Assembly (NCBI RefSeq): GCF_040833965.1
Contig: NZ_CP162142.1
Location: 2,651,001-2,715,000 of the forward strand
Origin: Leptospira sp. WS39.C2
GTDB lineage: Bacteria; Spirochaetota; Leptospiria; Leptospirales; Leptospiraceae
Direction of reading: 5' to 3'
DNA: 64,000 bases
The notes beneath the pieces are model-generated. The model was not told the origin of the DNA. It made no database searches and saw nothing but the letters and a program-made list of their open reading frames with translations. Below are positions 9,731-19,121 of the stretch, piece after piece. Numbering within the stretch: position 1 is the stretch's first letter; each line of letters starts with the position of its first letter. Both the position numbers and the translations under genes were made by a program.

Positions 9731-11169
9731 TTTGGATCCATTCCCAAACATACATCACAATTCCCACAAGATGTAAAAGGGGAATCAAAATAAAGGTGGA
9801 TAAACTTCCTTCTACAATCTTTTGTTTTTGTATACTGGAGCATTTGGTAGAGGCGTTTTCCACTTTCTTTTTTCTTCATCTCCAACTCTTCTTTGGAGAA
9901 TAAACCATCATCCCAATCTTGTTCTAGTTGTAATGTGCCTTGTTCCAAATCACCAGAAATAAGACTAACACGTGATAACAAATTCAAAGCTGTTTGGACA
10001 CGATGGTCTGATTTATTTTTATAAGTCATAAACGATTGGATGGTTCCATAATCCAAAGCCGAAAGTTCGTTTTGTTTCTGAACGAGTAACTGGTATAATT
10101 TTTTTAAATAAGGTAGTTCAGGATTCTGCCAATCGATAAAATCCATTTGGATTGCTAAATCATCTTCGGTATAAAAAAGATGACAGAAGGAATCTTTCCC
10201 ATCTCTCCCTGCTCTTCCTATTTCTTGGTAATACGCTTCTATACTCCCTGGAATTTGAAAATGGATTACATTTCGAACATTGGCCTTATCGACTCCCATT
10301 CCAAATGCATTTGTTGCAAGTAATACTGCGTTTTCTGATTTTATAAATTTCGATAATGTAGAACTCCGATCTTGGTTGGATCGTTTCCCATGATAAACCA
10401 AATGGGGAAATCGTTTTGTATCCAACCACCTACTAAAATTTTCCAACTCTTGGATGAGGCTAAAATATACAATCGAAACTCCCTTTTTCGATTGTAAGAT
10501 TTCAAATACCAATTTGTATTTTGTTTCCACATCAAAACATTCGTTAACAGTTAATTGTAAATTAGGGCGAAACAATCCATCATCAAAGATCTGGATTTCC
10601 TCTTTTGGCAAACCAATCTGTTCGATAATGTCATTTTGTACTCGGAGGGAAGCGGTAGCTGTCAAAGCAATGGTTGGTGGATGTTTTAGAAGTTTACGAA
10701 ACCATTTGATTTTTGAATAATCGGGGCGAAAATCATGACCCCATTGGCTTATACAATGTGCTTCATCAATGGCAAGTAGGGAGATGGGAATGGATTGAAT
10801 AGCATCTAAAAATTCTTTTTTCTGAAACCTTTCTGGTGAAACATAAACAATTTTATAACCACCAGCCTTCAATCGTTCATACCGATCCATCCTTGTTATG
10901 CGATTCAAACTTGAGTTGATATAAGTAGCAGCAATACCTTTTGCTACTAATGAATCCACTTGGTCCTTCATTAAAGCGATGAGTGGGGAGATGACAATAC
11001 AGGTTCCATCAAAAACCAAAGATGGAATTTGGTAACAAATGGATTTTCCCATACCTGTTGGCATTAAAACGAGTGCATTATTGCCACTTAACACATGTTC
11101 AATAATTCTTTCCTGATTCCCACGAAATGATTTGATCCCGAAGGTGCCTAAAATGGATTCGTCTATCAT
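9727..11169 (-). CDS. recQ: RecQ-family ATP-dependent DNA helicase (short form)
   Basis: A superfamily 2 helicase. It has Walker A MPTGMGKSICYQ, a DEAH box inside LLAIDEAHCISQWGHDFRPDY, TATA at motif III and the C-terminal helicase motif IEAYYQEIGRAGRDG. A RecQ zinc-binding module (CRRKF ... CGNCDVC) ends the protein. At 480 residues it lacks the winged-helix extension and HRDC domain of the 600-residue E. coli enzyme, so it is of the short RecQ type found in many bacteria. It unwinds 3'-tailed DNA in recombination and repair. It is a single gene; a dispersed repeat starts 45 bp upstream of its start codon. Confidence 0.9.
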   Translation of the reverse strand: MIDESILGTFGIKSFRGNQERIIEHVLSGNNALVLMPTGMGKSICYQIPSLVFDGTCIVISPLIALMKDQVDSLVAKGIAATYINSSLNRITRMDRYERLKAGGYKIVYVSPERFQKKEFLDAIQSIPISLLAIDEAHCISQWGHDFRPDYSKIKWFRKLLKHPPTIALTATASLRVQNDIIEQIGLPKEEIQIFDDGLFRPNLQLTVNECFDVETKYKLVFEILQSKKGVSIVYFSLIQELENFSRWLDTKRFPHLVYHGKRSNQDRSSTLSKFIKSENAVLLATNAFGMGVDKANVRNVIHFQIPGSIEAYYQEIGRAGRDGKDSFCHLFYTEDDLAIQMDFIDWQNPELPYLKKLYQLLVQKQNELSALDYGTIQSFMTYKNKSDHRVQTALNLLSRVSLISGDLEQGTLQLEQDWDDGLFSKEELEMKKKESGKRLYQMLQYTKTKDCRRKFIHLYFDSPFTSCGNCDVCLGMDPN

Positions 11170-11213
11170 CTTTGACTATGATTTTCCACTCTCCCATTTA
11201 AGACAGTTTTTAT

Positions 11214-11323
11214 GGCGTTCCCACTCTTTTTTATCGAACAATTGGTTCAATAAAAGGGCCGGGCCATTCCGGGGTTCGCTTACGCTCCCGTCCTCTGGAC
11301 CAAGCCCTCCATGTCCCTAACGC
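11214..11323 (+). repeat. Dispersed repeat copy A (GGCGTTCCC ... CCCTAACGC element)
   Basis: First of three related intergenic elements in the window, all in the same orientation. It opens with GGCGTTCCC, has a core AAAGGGCCGGGCC-ATTCC and CGCTCCCGTCC, then CCAAGCCCT, and ends GTCCCTAACGC. The terminal GCGTT and AACGC are complementary, so the ends can pair. It is GC-rich in AT-rich surroundings. The gap 11,170-11,537 holds only this element and AT-rich promoter sequence for the next gene. Confidence 0.7.
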
Positions 11324-11537
11324 AAAGAAAACTTTGGCATCACTCACTTCCATCAGGACAGGAGAAGAAACCAACAAACAAGGGTTTAACCTTAAAAAAT
11401 CTGCAACCTGATCTAATTCTAAACAACTTGTACTTTTTTTGAAAAAAGTGAAGTGTTCACCCTTTTAATAATCATATTCATAAAGCTTAATTTTTGAATT
11501 TACTTATTTTTTTTAATCATATAACATTGCATATATT

Positions 11538-12491
11538 ATGAGAGTATTAATCACCCTTGCTGTTCTTTTTTGTATCGTTGGTTGCAAAAAAAAGGAATCA
11601 TCTGATACTGAAAATACCTTACTTGCCCTCTTCCTACTTTCTCCAAGAGATATTGTATTAGAATGGGGATACCCTGGTTCTCAAAACCAAATCCAAAACT
11701 CAGAGTTGGTTGGAAAAACATCCGGGATCACTTTAAAAGTTGGTGGAGTGACTGCAACAGGAGTCTCTGAAATTTCTTCCGATACCATCCAATTCACAAT
11801 GCCTACCATCCCAGGGATTTCGGAAAACCAAGCTGTTGACTTTGTGATCGAAAAAAATGGTACTTCTGTATTTACTACCCAAGTGAGATACCGACCCATT
11901 GTTAGCTGGTCAATCAACCAACCAATCTCATCACTTCGTCCTATCGATGGTAGAGACAATAAAAATTTCTTCCAAATCACGGCGACAGCAGCCAACCACG
12001 TATTCAATTCCTTTGGACATGGTTTTTTCGATTTGGATTTATATTACTTCACTTCCTTAAATGGAACTCCCATAGCATTTGCAGAAAAAAGAATGAATGG
12101 AGCTGAATTTAATAAGGTTTTACTCCCAGCAGGTACGGTTTACATCATGGCAAAACACATCAGTGGGCTTGGCGGAGGTTACAATTTACAAATTGCCAAT
12201 AGTGGTGTTGTTGCCACTACTTCCGCCAAACTAACATATAGTGGCTGGACCTTTAATTTATGTTATGATACAATGGGCACAGGTCCCGCAACGGCAAACA
12301 ACTGCGATGTTCAAATGTCTGTTTATAACCCTACGAGAAGTGGCCGTTGTACCTATCCAAGTGACCAAGGTTTAACCACTCGCAATTATTATTTGGAAGG
12401 TGGATTTAATACAACGTATTCTCAAAATACTTGTTTAAACCCAGGAGGTGGGTCTCAAAACGAAGCGGAATCAATCTTTATCCCAAATTAA
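11538..12491 (+). CDS. Lipoprotein with IPT/TIG-like N-terminal domain
   Basis: The signal peptide MRVLITLAVLFCIVGC ends in a lipobox with Cys16, followed by a KKKESS linker. Residues of about 45-120 (ITLKVGGVTATGVSEISSDTIQFTMP) resemble an immunoglobulin-like IPT/TIG fold. The remainder is beta-rich, with four cysteines in the last third that could form disulfides. Probably surface or periplasmic. No enzymatic motif seen. A monocistronic gene with an AT-rich upstream region. Confidence 0.65.
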   Translation: MRVLITLAVLFCIVGCKKKESSDTENTLLALFLLSPRDIVLEWGYPGSQNQIQNSELVGKTSGITLKVGGVTATGVSEISSDTIQFTMPTIPGISENQAVDFVIEKNGTSVFTTQVRYRPIVSWSINQPISSLRPIDGRDNKNFFQITATAANHVFNSFGHGFFDLDLYYFTSLNGTPIAFAEKRMNGAEFNKVLLPAGTVYIMAKHISGLGGGYNLQIANSGVVATTSAKLTYSGWTFNLCYDTMGTGPATANNCDVQMSVYNPTRSGRCTYPSDQGLTTRNYYLEGGFNTTYSQNTCLNPGGGSQNEAESIFIPN

Positions 12492-12561
12492 TCAAATGTT
12501 TGTTTGGAAACAATCCTTGGAAAAGAATCGTTCAAAAAACATTTTGATTCAGGGAAAATAT

Positions 12562-13401
12562 TTAGTTTAGATCCAATTTACAAGTAATGGAATCCCCGAT
12601 TTGTTTTTGGATCATTTGATTCTTTTTTGGAACACTTACCAATTGGTTCGGAACCCACAAAGATACAACATCCGTAGACAAATTTTCGCCAACCACTTCA
12701 CAAACTAAAGTACCACCATCCTTCTTTGAAAATAATTCCAAAGGCTTTCCAAATGTCTGGAATTGACCATTCTCAACAAAATAAACTTGATTAGCGAGAT
12801 CAATGATTTCAGGAATTTCATGTGTGATGACAAAAACCGTCATTTGCCATTTTTTTTGTAAGGATTTGATTAGTCCCATTAGTTGTTTTCGAAGTTTTAA
12901 GTCCAATGAAGAAAATGGCTCATCTAACAAAAGTAAGCTTGGTTTTTGGAGTAAACTCCTGACAAGAGACACTCTTTGTTTTTGTCCACTTGATAAGTGC
13001 GCAATGGGTTCGGATAAAATAGATCCAATTTCTGAAACCTCTACCAATTCTTCCAACAAACCAATGTTTATTTTGCTACTAGGAAATGAAAATTTTAGAT
13101 TCTCCAACACGTTCATATTCGGAAACAAAGTATGATCTTGGAATAATGCAGAAATAGATCGTTTATTGATTGGAAGATTTATCTTCTTTTCGGAATCATA
13201 CCAAGTTTCCCCTGAAACAGTGATACTTCCACTGTCTGGAGTTAAAATTCCTGAAAATAATTTAAAGAATGTAGTTTTCCCAGCGCCGGAAGGACCAAAA
13301 AAAACAATAATTTCTCCTTCAGGTAGATTGCATACAAACGAAAGTTTGATGGGAGACAAACCATTTGTTGAAAAAGTTTTTTGAATATTAATTTCAATCA
13401 T
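12562..13401 (-). CDS. modC: Molybdate ABC transporter, ATPase ModC
   Basis: ATP-binding subunit. Walker A GPSGAGKTTFF near residue 36, signature LSSGQKQRVSL, Walker B LLLLDEPFS and the switch histidine in FVITHE are all present. It is 279 residues, shorter than the about 350 of E. coli ModC, and ends with a short stretch in place of a full TOBE/Mop molybdate-binding domain. It is the last gene of modA-modB-modC, 12 bp after modB. The specificity assignment rests on the ModA and ModB neighbours. Confidence 0.88.
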   Translation of the reverse strand: MIEINIQKTFSTNGLSPIKLSFVCNLPEGEIIVFFGPSGAGKTTFFKLFSGILTPDSGSITVSGETWYDSEKKINLPINKRSISALFQDHTLFPNMNVLENLKFSFPSSKINIGLLEELVEVSEIGSILSEPIAHLSSGQKQRVSLVRSLLQKPSLLLLDEPFSSLDLKLRKQLMGLIKSLQKKWQMTVFVITHEIPEIIDLANQVYFVENGQFQTFGKPLELFSKKDGGTLVCEVVGENLSTDVVSLWVPNQLVSVPKKNQMIQKQIGDSITCKLDLN

Positions 13402-13413
13402 AACCGATTCTTT

Positions 13414-14097
13414 TTATTTTTGGTCCAAACCCATAAACAAAAATCCATTTCGTTTCCATAAGAATAATAAAAATAAACTAACAAAACTAATGGAAACAAG
13501 GATAAGAGCATAAAGATGAGCATTGGCATAATTCATCGCCTCTACTTCTTCAAAAATTGCAATCGATGCCACTTTTGTTTTCCCAGGAATACTCCCGCCG
13601 ATGAGCAAAACAACCCCAAACTCACCGATTGTATGAGCAAAAGTGAGAACCATTCCTGCAAAAATTGAAAACTTAGAATTGGGCAAAATGATTTTTGTTA
13701 AGATAGTCCATTTCGATTTTCCTAAAATCCTTCCAGTTTCAATGTACGATTTTGGTAACGAGGAAAAACCTACTTGGATCGCTTGTAACATAAATGGAAG
13801 ATTAAACACAAGTGATCCAAACAAAATTCCAAGAAAGCTAAATGTCAGTCTAAACTCGAATGTGTTGTCTAAAAACTCACCTAACAAATATTTTGGACTA
13901 AATAACACCAATAAATAAAATCCAATGACTGTTGGAGGCAAAACCAATGGTAAATTTAAGATTGTTTCCAAAAAAATTCGAAATCGAAATTGAGTGAACA
14001 CCAAAAAATACGCGATAGGTATGGTAACGAATACTAATACAATTGTTGTTAATACTGCCAACTTTAGCGTTAACCAAATAGGGATCAAATCTAACAA
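13414..14097 (-). CDS. modB: Molybdate ABC transporter, permease ModB
   Basis: An inner-membrane permease with about five to six hydrophobic segments. It contains LPLVLPPTVIGFYLL near residue 50, typical of ModB, and the EAA-like coupling motif SYIETGRILGKSKWTILTKI, which contacts ModC. Its 227 residues match the family. It sits between modA (25 bp) and modC (12 bp) in one transcription unit. Confidence 0.92.
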   Translation of the reverse strand: MLDLIPIWLTLKLAVLTTIVLVFVTIPIAYFLVFTQFRFRIFLETILNLPLVLPPTVIGFYLLVLFSPKYLLGEFLDNTFEFRLTFSFLGILFGSLVFNLPFMLQAIQVGFSSLPKSYIETGRILGKSKWTILTKIILPNSKFSIFAGMVLTFAHTIGEFGVVLLIGGSIPGKTKVASIAIFEEVEAMNYANAHLYALILVSISFVSLFLLFLWKRNGFLFMGLDQK

Positions 14098-14122
14098 ATG
14101 AATTTTCCTTGTGACATTCTAA

Positions 14123-14989
14123 CTACTTGGACTTGGCATTTAGATTTGGAATGCCATAACCATATTTTTTAAAAATTGAATCCGTGTAGTTTGAATTAAT
14201 GAACTGGTATAAATTTTGAACCATCTTTCTTTTTCCACTTTGGTTCAATGATTTTGATTTTATCAAAATTTTTCCCTGTAAAATGGGAGATATGAATTCT
14301 GGGTCTATTTTTTTCCAATACTTCCATAAATTCTCATTGGACTTAACTGCAGAATAAGACGTAAAACCAATATCAGAAGCTCCCGCTAATACAAATTGGT
14401 TTACCTGAGTGACACTTTCACCATATACCAATTTATCTTGGATGGATTTCCAAACTCCAACTTTTTGGAGGTATTCTACGGCCGCACGGCCATAAGGAGC
14501 TGTTTTTGGATTGGCAATGGCAATGTGTTTGGTTTGTTTTGATTCCAAAATAGTTGGAATGGGTGTTTCGGAACCGAGTGTTTCATTTCCCACTAGTATT
14601 AAAATGCCTTCAGCATACACTTCAGGTGGGTTTTCCGAATAACCTTCCTGATACAAAGTGGTGGGAAAATCTAAATCTGCAGATAAAAACAAATCGATGG
14701 GAGCTCCATTCCGTATTTGGTTTGTTAAATGGCCAGAAGCACCGTATAAATACATGATTTTAGAATTTGGATATTGTTTTTGAAACATTCTTTGGATTTC
14801 TTCCATAGGACTCTTAAAATTGGCCGCCACAGCAACGATGATCTCTTGGTCTGAATCTTGTTCTTCAAACTTTATTTTCTCTGCAAAGAGGGAGATGCCA
14901 AATAGAAAGAGAATGAATCCGAAAAAGGTAAATCTCTGAAATAGACTGCTTTTGCAAAATTGGAAATATCTATCGACCAGATGTTTCAT
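14123..14989 (-). CDS. modA: Molybdate ABC transporter, substrate-binding protein ModA
   Basis: Periplasmic oxyanion-binding protein. An N-terminal export segment (FTFFGFILFLFGISLFA) is preceded by a long basic tail of about 19 residues. The mature part opens with IIVAVAANFKSPMEEI and carries LYGASGHLTNQI and GAPIDLFLSAD, the ModA oxyanion-site signatures. First gene of modABC. The 155-bp gap to the divergent CPBP gene presumably holds both promoters; no ModE site or molybdenum-cofactor RNA motif was recognised there. Confidence 0.92.
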   Translation of the reverse strand: MKHLVDRYFQFCKSSLFQRFTFFGFILFLFGISLFAEKIKFEEQDSDQEIIVAVAANFKSPMEEIQRMFQKQYPNSKIMYLYGASGHLTNQIRNGAPIDLFLSADLDFPTTLYQEGYSENPPEVYAEGILILVGNETLGSETPIPTILESKQTKHIAIANPKTAPYGRAAVEYLQKVGVWKSIQDKLVYGESVTQVNQFVLAGASDIGFTSYSAVKSNENLWKYWKKIDPEFISPILQGKILIKSKSLNQSGKRKMVQNLYQFINSNYTDSIFKKYGYGIPNLNAKSK

Positions 14990-15144
14990 AAAGATACCAA
15001 CTAATGTCTATTCTTAGATGTCTGAACTACATTCATAAAGAACAGCGTTTGAGAATCTAGGAAAATTTTGAATCCTTGTTTAAAAAAACTCCCTTAAAAG
15101 CAAACAATGGTATACGGAAATGTTCGTTTCGTAATTGATATCGA

Positions 15145-15996
15145 ATGATTCGCATGACAACTTCCAAAAAATTCTCAGTCTTTTTTGCCATTGTAATCAG
15201 CGTTAGTTTAGGCATTAGTATTCTCTTATATGCACTTCAAATGTATCTGCATTCACAAAATCCTAATGTCGAATTAAAACCATTTACTTATACAAAAATC
15301 CTATCACGAACCTTAACTTTGATCTTATTTTGTTCCTTGATTTGGTTTCGTAAAAAAATTGATCAAAAATCAATCCTCTCCTTAGGATTGGAAAATTTCC
15401 TGAAACACAAAAGGGAACTTTTGTTAGGATTTTTAGCAGGTATGATTTCTTTGAGTTTTGTTGTAGGAACAAAAGTATTATTTGGAGTTTCCACTTGGGC
15501 ACCTAAAGATTTTTTGTTCGTTGATTGGATGATGGGTTTCTATTTTCTATTAACCGTTTTCTGTATCGGATTCGTGGAAGAATTGTTTTTCAGAGGTTAT
15601 TTATTACAATCCTTTGTAATGGAATGGGGAGAGAAAAAAGCCGTAATTATCACGAGTTTATTTTTTTCAATTACACATTTTATCCGTCCTATCCATGATC
15701 TTTTTGCACTAATACCCGAAATACTAGGGTTATTTTTAGTTGGATATGCATTATCTTATGCATGGATTTACACTCGATCTCTGTACTTGCCCATTGGTAT
15801 CCATGCGGGATGGGTATATGTTGTTAAAATGCAATCCTTCTTCGTCTCTCCATTACCTCACGACTTACACTGGTTATTTGGTGGCGAAAGATTAGTCACA
15901 GGAGTTGTTGCTTGGATGTTCATGTTTCTCTTCTTATTTGGCCTCAAACATATTTTTGAACAGTTGTTACAAAAAGGTGAAGTGCAAACTAGCTAA
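15145..15996 (+). CDS. CPBP-family intramembrane metalloprotease
   Basis: A multi-pass membrane protein with the three motifs of the Rce1/CAAX-like (CPBP, Abi) family: EELFFR (E145, E146, R150), FSITH (H178) and a later HAGW. The conserved Glu and His residues form the metal site. Family members process prenylated proteins in eukaryotes and act in bacteriocin self-immunity or signalling in bacteria. The substrate here is unknown. Start choice is uncertain: ATG at 15145 or the in-frame ATG at 15154, neither with a strong ribosome site. The 260 bp after it contain no gene I can support. Confidence 0.85.
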   Translation: MIRMTTSKKFSVFFAIVISVSLGISILLYALQMYLHSQNPNVELKPFTYTKILSRTLTLILFCSLIWFRKKIDQKSILSLGLENFLKHKRELLLGFLAGMISLSFVVGTKVLFGVSTWAPKDFLFVDWMMGFYFLLTVFCIGFVEELFFRGYLLQSFVMEWGEKKAVIITSLFFSITHFIRPIHDLFALIPEILGLFLVGYALSYAWIYTRSLYLPIGIHAGWVYVVKMQSFFVSPLPHDLHWLFGGERLVTGVVAWMFMFLFLFGLKHIFEQLLQKGEVQTS

Positions 15997-16255
15997 ATTT
16001 TTTACATGAATAAACGATGTTCTTTCCATCTCGACATTGAAGATTGGAAAGAACAGCTTTCCCATCGGTATTCTGAATGATATCCCTAATAAAATATTTT
16101 TTTCATCCATCAGTTTTGTACTAGGATTGACCTTTTTAAAAGGTGGAGCATTTGTTTTCGATTTCGATTGACAGAGAAAGGATTGCTCTTCATTTTCAAT
16201 AGTAGTCAAGAATTTATTAACACACAATTGTTATTTAGGATAGGGATTTAAACAA

Positions 16256-17566
16256 TTGAAAATTTATACAATCATTGCCATTTTCAATCGTAAAGTAATT
16301 CTCCTACTCTTTGGTTTGATCGTATGGAATTGTAAAATGCCACCATTAAACAATCCATCAGATCTATATTCTAATGAGTATGGAAATAATTTCATGTTAT
16401 CTGAACTAGTCAGGTATTGGTTGAGAGAAAAAGTTGTACCAGATGGACTCGTTGTAGCAGTAGCCAAATCTGCCTTACCTTATGAATCTGGAATTAGGAT
16501 TTATAGAGTTGATAATGAAATCGGCCTCACTGGAGAATATGATAAAGACATTCGTGCTGCTACTACCAGTGCGTTTCCTGGTTGCCAGCCCATCAGAATT
16601 TCGATCCCACCCTATTCCCGAGATATCATTACCTTTACTGGGTCTGCTAGTGATCGTATGGTCACACATCGTTACGAAGTCGATAGAAGTTTGAATATCA
16701 TTGGAGAAACTCACGATGCAACGATCATTCCCTACCAAACTGCTTTCAATTATGATGGCACAGTGATGTATGTAACTGATTACTCCAACCCAAATCAGGT
16801 AGAAAGATTCTCACGAAATAGGACAACGGGTGAAATCACTTCTGCCAATGGAAGTGGGTATCCATTTGGAGTTGGTTGCGCACCAATATCCATCCGAACA
16901 AGCAATGTTGATAACTTGGTATTTGCAGCTACCACTTCCTATTTACCATTAGGAATCTACTCATTTAAAAATACGGGTATCGATTCTGGATTTGTTACAG
17001 CTGGCTCACCTTATGATCCCGCCGATAACCCAACACAACACAATAATCTATGTGTTTCAGAAAATGATCGGCTGTTGTACATGACATCTGGAAATACAAC
17101 AATGCCTATTTATGGAATCCGGTATGATGCAGATGGGAATATGAACGTACTTCCCAATTCACCTTTCTCACCAGACACTAGTTATTTGGCACATGGACCA
17201 ACTGATAACCAATCCACATCAATGACAATTGACCCTAATCATAAGTATTTAGCAATTTTGTATTCTGCTGGCGGATCGTTTAATATTCGTTTGCTATCAA
17301 TTGATCCAACTACAGGAACCTTAACCCCAACAGATCAAAAATTAAGTGTAGGAAATGCACCCAAACATCTGGATTGGGATAATAGTGGAAAATTTTTATA
17401 CCTCATCTCTGATACAGGTGGTACAACAAACAATTTCCAATTAGAATACTTTAAATTTACAAACGATGGAAAACTATCGAGAGGTATCAATTCACCTATC
17501 ACAATTGGAGCCATGTCTGGAGATTTTACTCCGAGACATTTAAAATCGATCTCAAGATATTATTAA
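16256..17566 (+). CDS. Beta-propeller-like lipoprotein, paralogue 1
   Basis: A 436-residue protein. A hydrophobic N-terminus ends at LIVWNC, the lipobox cysteine, followed by KMPPLNNPSD. The body has repeated blade-like units (IYRVD, SFKNTG, RLLSIDPTTG, GNAPKHLDWDNSGKFLYLISD) like the lactonase/YncE seven-bladed propeller family. The likely start is TTG with a TAGGATAGGG site upstream. It is about 60 percent identical by eye to the next gene, including PYDPADNPTQ and LDWD-SG-FLYL segments, so the pair arose by tandem duplication. An outer-membrane-anchored binding role is likely; no catalytic residues were identified. Confidence 0.72.
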   Translation: MKIYTIIAIFNRKVILLLFGLIVWNCKMPPLNNPSDLYSNEYGNNFMLSELVRYWLREKVVPDGLVVAVAKSALPYESGIRIYRVDNEIGLTGEYDKDIRAATTSAFPGCQPIRISIPPYSRDIITFTGSASDRMVTHRYEVDRSLNIIGETHDATIIPYQTAFNYDGTVMYVTDYSNPNQVERFSRNRTTGEITSANGSGYPFGVGCAPISIRTSNVDNLVFAATTSYLPLGIYSFKNTGIDSGFVTAGSPYDPADNPTQHNNLCVSENDRLLYMTSGNTTMPIYGIRYDADGNMNVLPNSPFSPDTSYLAHGPTDNQSTSMTIDPNHKYLAILYSAGGSFNIRLLSIDPTTGTLTPTDQKLSVGNAPKHLDWDNSGKFLYLISDTGGTTNNFQLEYFKFTNDGKLSRGINSPITIGAMSGDFTPRHLKSISRYY

Positions 17567-17794
17567 AATTTTTTTCCAAATATATCATAAATACTGCTAC
17601 GCTTTTGATGCGAGTTCGAATGATTCTTCTATATTTAAAACTCAATGTCCTTCATACTAGGGAAAACAACATAATTGAATTCACTTGACAAACGGCATTT
17701 TCTCTTGCACTCTGAACAAGACTAGTCAAGAAATTACTTGGATAAGAAATACTGACAGTATTCGACTGATGGTTAGCAGAGTGTAGGATCTCCC

Positions 17795-19087
17795 ATGAAG
17801 CAAATGCATAGAATTTTACCTATTATCATTATTTCCATAATCTCTTTCCAATGTAAGGTTCCTCCCTTGAACAACCCGTCTGATCCGTTATCAGACGAAT
17901 ATGGTAGGAACTTGACGTTATCACAATTGGTGAGTTATTGGTTGAGAGAAAAAATTGCACCAGATGGACTTGTAGTGGCGCTAACAAAATCATCTGTCCC
18001 TTATGAAGCAGGGATTCGCATTTACCGAGTCGATTCGGAACTTGGACTTACTGGTGAATTCGATAGCGATATTAGAACAGCTACTACGACTGCTTTCCCG
18101 GGTTGCTCACCCATTCGTGTTGCTGTCCCACCAAGTTCCAGAGACATCATCACGATAACAGGTGCTGGTAGCAATCGCTTTGCTGTCCATCGATATGGCC
18201 TTGACCGAACACTTAGTTTGATTCAAGACCAAAATGGATTTGGAAGTCCTTCCATGATCTCCTTTACTTCAGATGGCGCAACTGGTTATTATTCAGATAC
18301 AGCCGCAGATCCGAATACCATAAACAGAATGAACCGAGATAAAATTACGGGAACACTCAGTTCATCCAATGCCGGTAGTTATCCATTTAGCATAGGTTGT
18401 TCCCCTGTATCTTTACGCACAAGCAGTCGAGACGGAATCGTTGTGGCAGCTACCACTTCATTACTCCCACTTGGAATTTTTTCTTTTAAGAATACTGGAG
18501 GAGATTCTGGAGTTTTTGCAAGTGGCTCACCTTATGATCCTGCTGACAATCCTACCCAACAGAACAATTTATGTTTAGTGGAAAATGAAAGATTTTTGTA
18601 TATGACATCTGGAAATGGAACTAATCCAATTTATGGATTTCGATATGATGAAAATGGTCAGATGTTTTTACTTCCAAATTCACCGTTTGCAGTTAATGGT
18701 TATTCTGCTGCTGCGCCAGTCGATAATTTCTCAACATCAATGAGCATAAACCCAGAAGGAAAAATATTAGCTTTCCTTTATCAAGACGGTGTTACATTTT
18801 ATATCCGTTTACTTACAATCGATCAAACAACTGGAACCGTAACCCCTACAGATAATAAGATAAGTGTTGGGAATGCACCAAAACATTTAGATTGGGATGG
18901 CAGTGGTCGATTTTTGTATTTAGTCTCTGACACTGGAGGCACTACCAATAACTATCAAATTGAATACTTTAGTATTTCATCTAATGGAAGTTTATCGAGA
19001 GGAATTAATTCTCCCATAATAATCAGTCCAATGACAAATGGATATGCCCCAAAACACATTAAAGCGATTCAAAGGTATTTTCAATAA
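17795..19087 (+). CDS. Beta-propeller-like lipoprotein, paralogue 2
   Basis: A 430-residue tandem paralogue of the preceding gene. The lipobox is IISFQC, followed by KVPPLNNPSD, nearly identical to its neighbour's mature N-terminus. The same blade repeats occur (RLLTIDQTTG, GNAPKHLDWDGSGRFLYLVSD). The ATG has a TAGGATCT site. The two genes are 228 bp apart and that gap contains no gene. It could be translated from its own promoter or by read-through. Function unknown; divergence is concentrated in loop regions, which would suit differing ligands or antigenic drift. Confidence 0.72.
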   Translation: MKQMHRILPIIIISIISFQCKVPPLNNPSDPLSDEYGRNLTLSQLVSYWLREKIAPDGLVVALTKSSVPYEAGIRIYRVDSELGLTGEFDSDIRTATTTAFPGCSPIRVAVPPSSRDIITITGAGSNRFAVHRYGLDRTLSLIQDQNGFGSPSMISFTSDGATGYYSDTAADPNTINRMNRDKITGTLSSSNAGSYPFSIGCSPVSLRTSSRDGIVVAATTSLLPLGIFSFKNTGGDSGVFASGSPYDPADNPTQQNNLCLVENERFLYMTSGNGTNPIYGFRYDENGQMFLLPNSPFAVNGYSAAAPVDNFSTSMSINPEGKILAFLYQDGVTFYIRLLTIDQTTGTVTPTDNKISVGNAPKHLDWDGSGRFLYLVSDTGGTTNNYQIEYFSISSNGSLSRGINSPIIISPMTNGYAPKHIKAIQRYFQ

Positions 19088-19121
19088 ATTTAATTCCATC
19101 CTTATGTTTAGTTTATATTGA

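Noticed and set aside
11214..11323. Dispersed repeat as an integron attC site
   Set aside because: The ends are GCGTT ... AACGC, but attC core sites run the other way (RYYYAAC ... GTTRRRY), and no integron integrase or cassette array is present.
15967..16227. 86-codon minus-strand frame in the gap before the propeller lipoproteins
   Set aside because: No ribosome site, no recognisable feature, and it overlaps the end of the CPBP gene.
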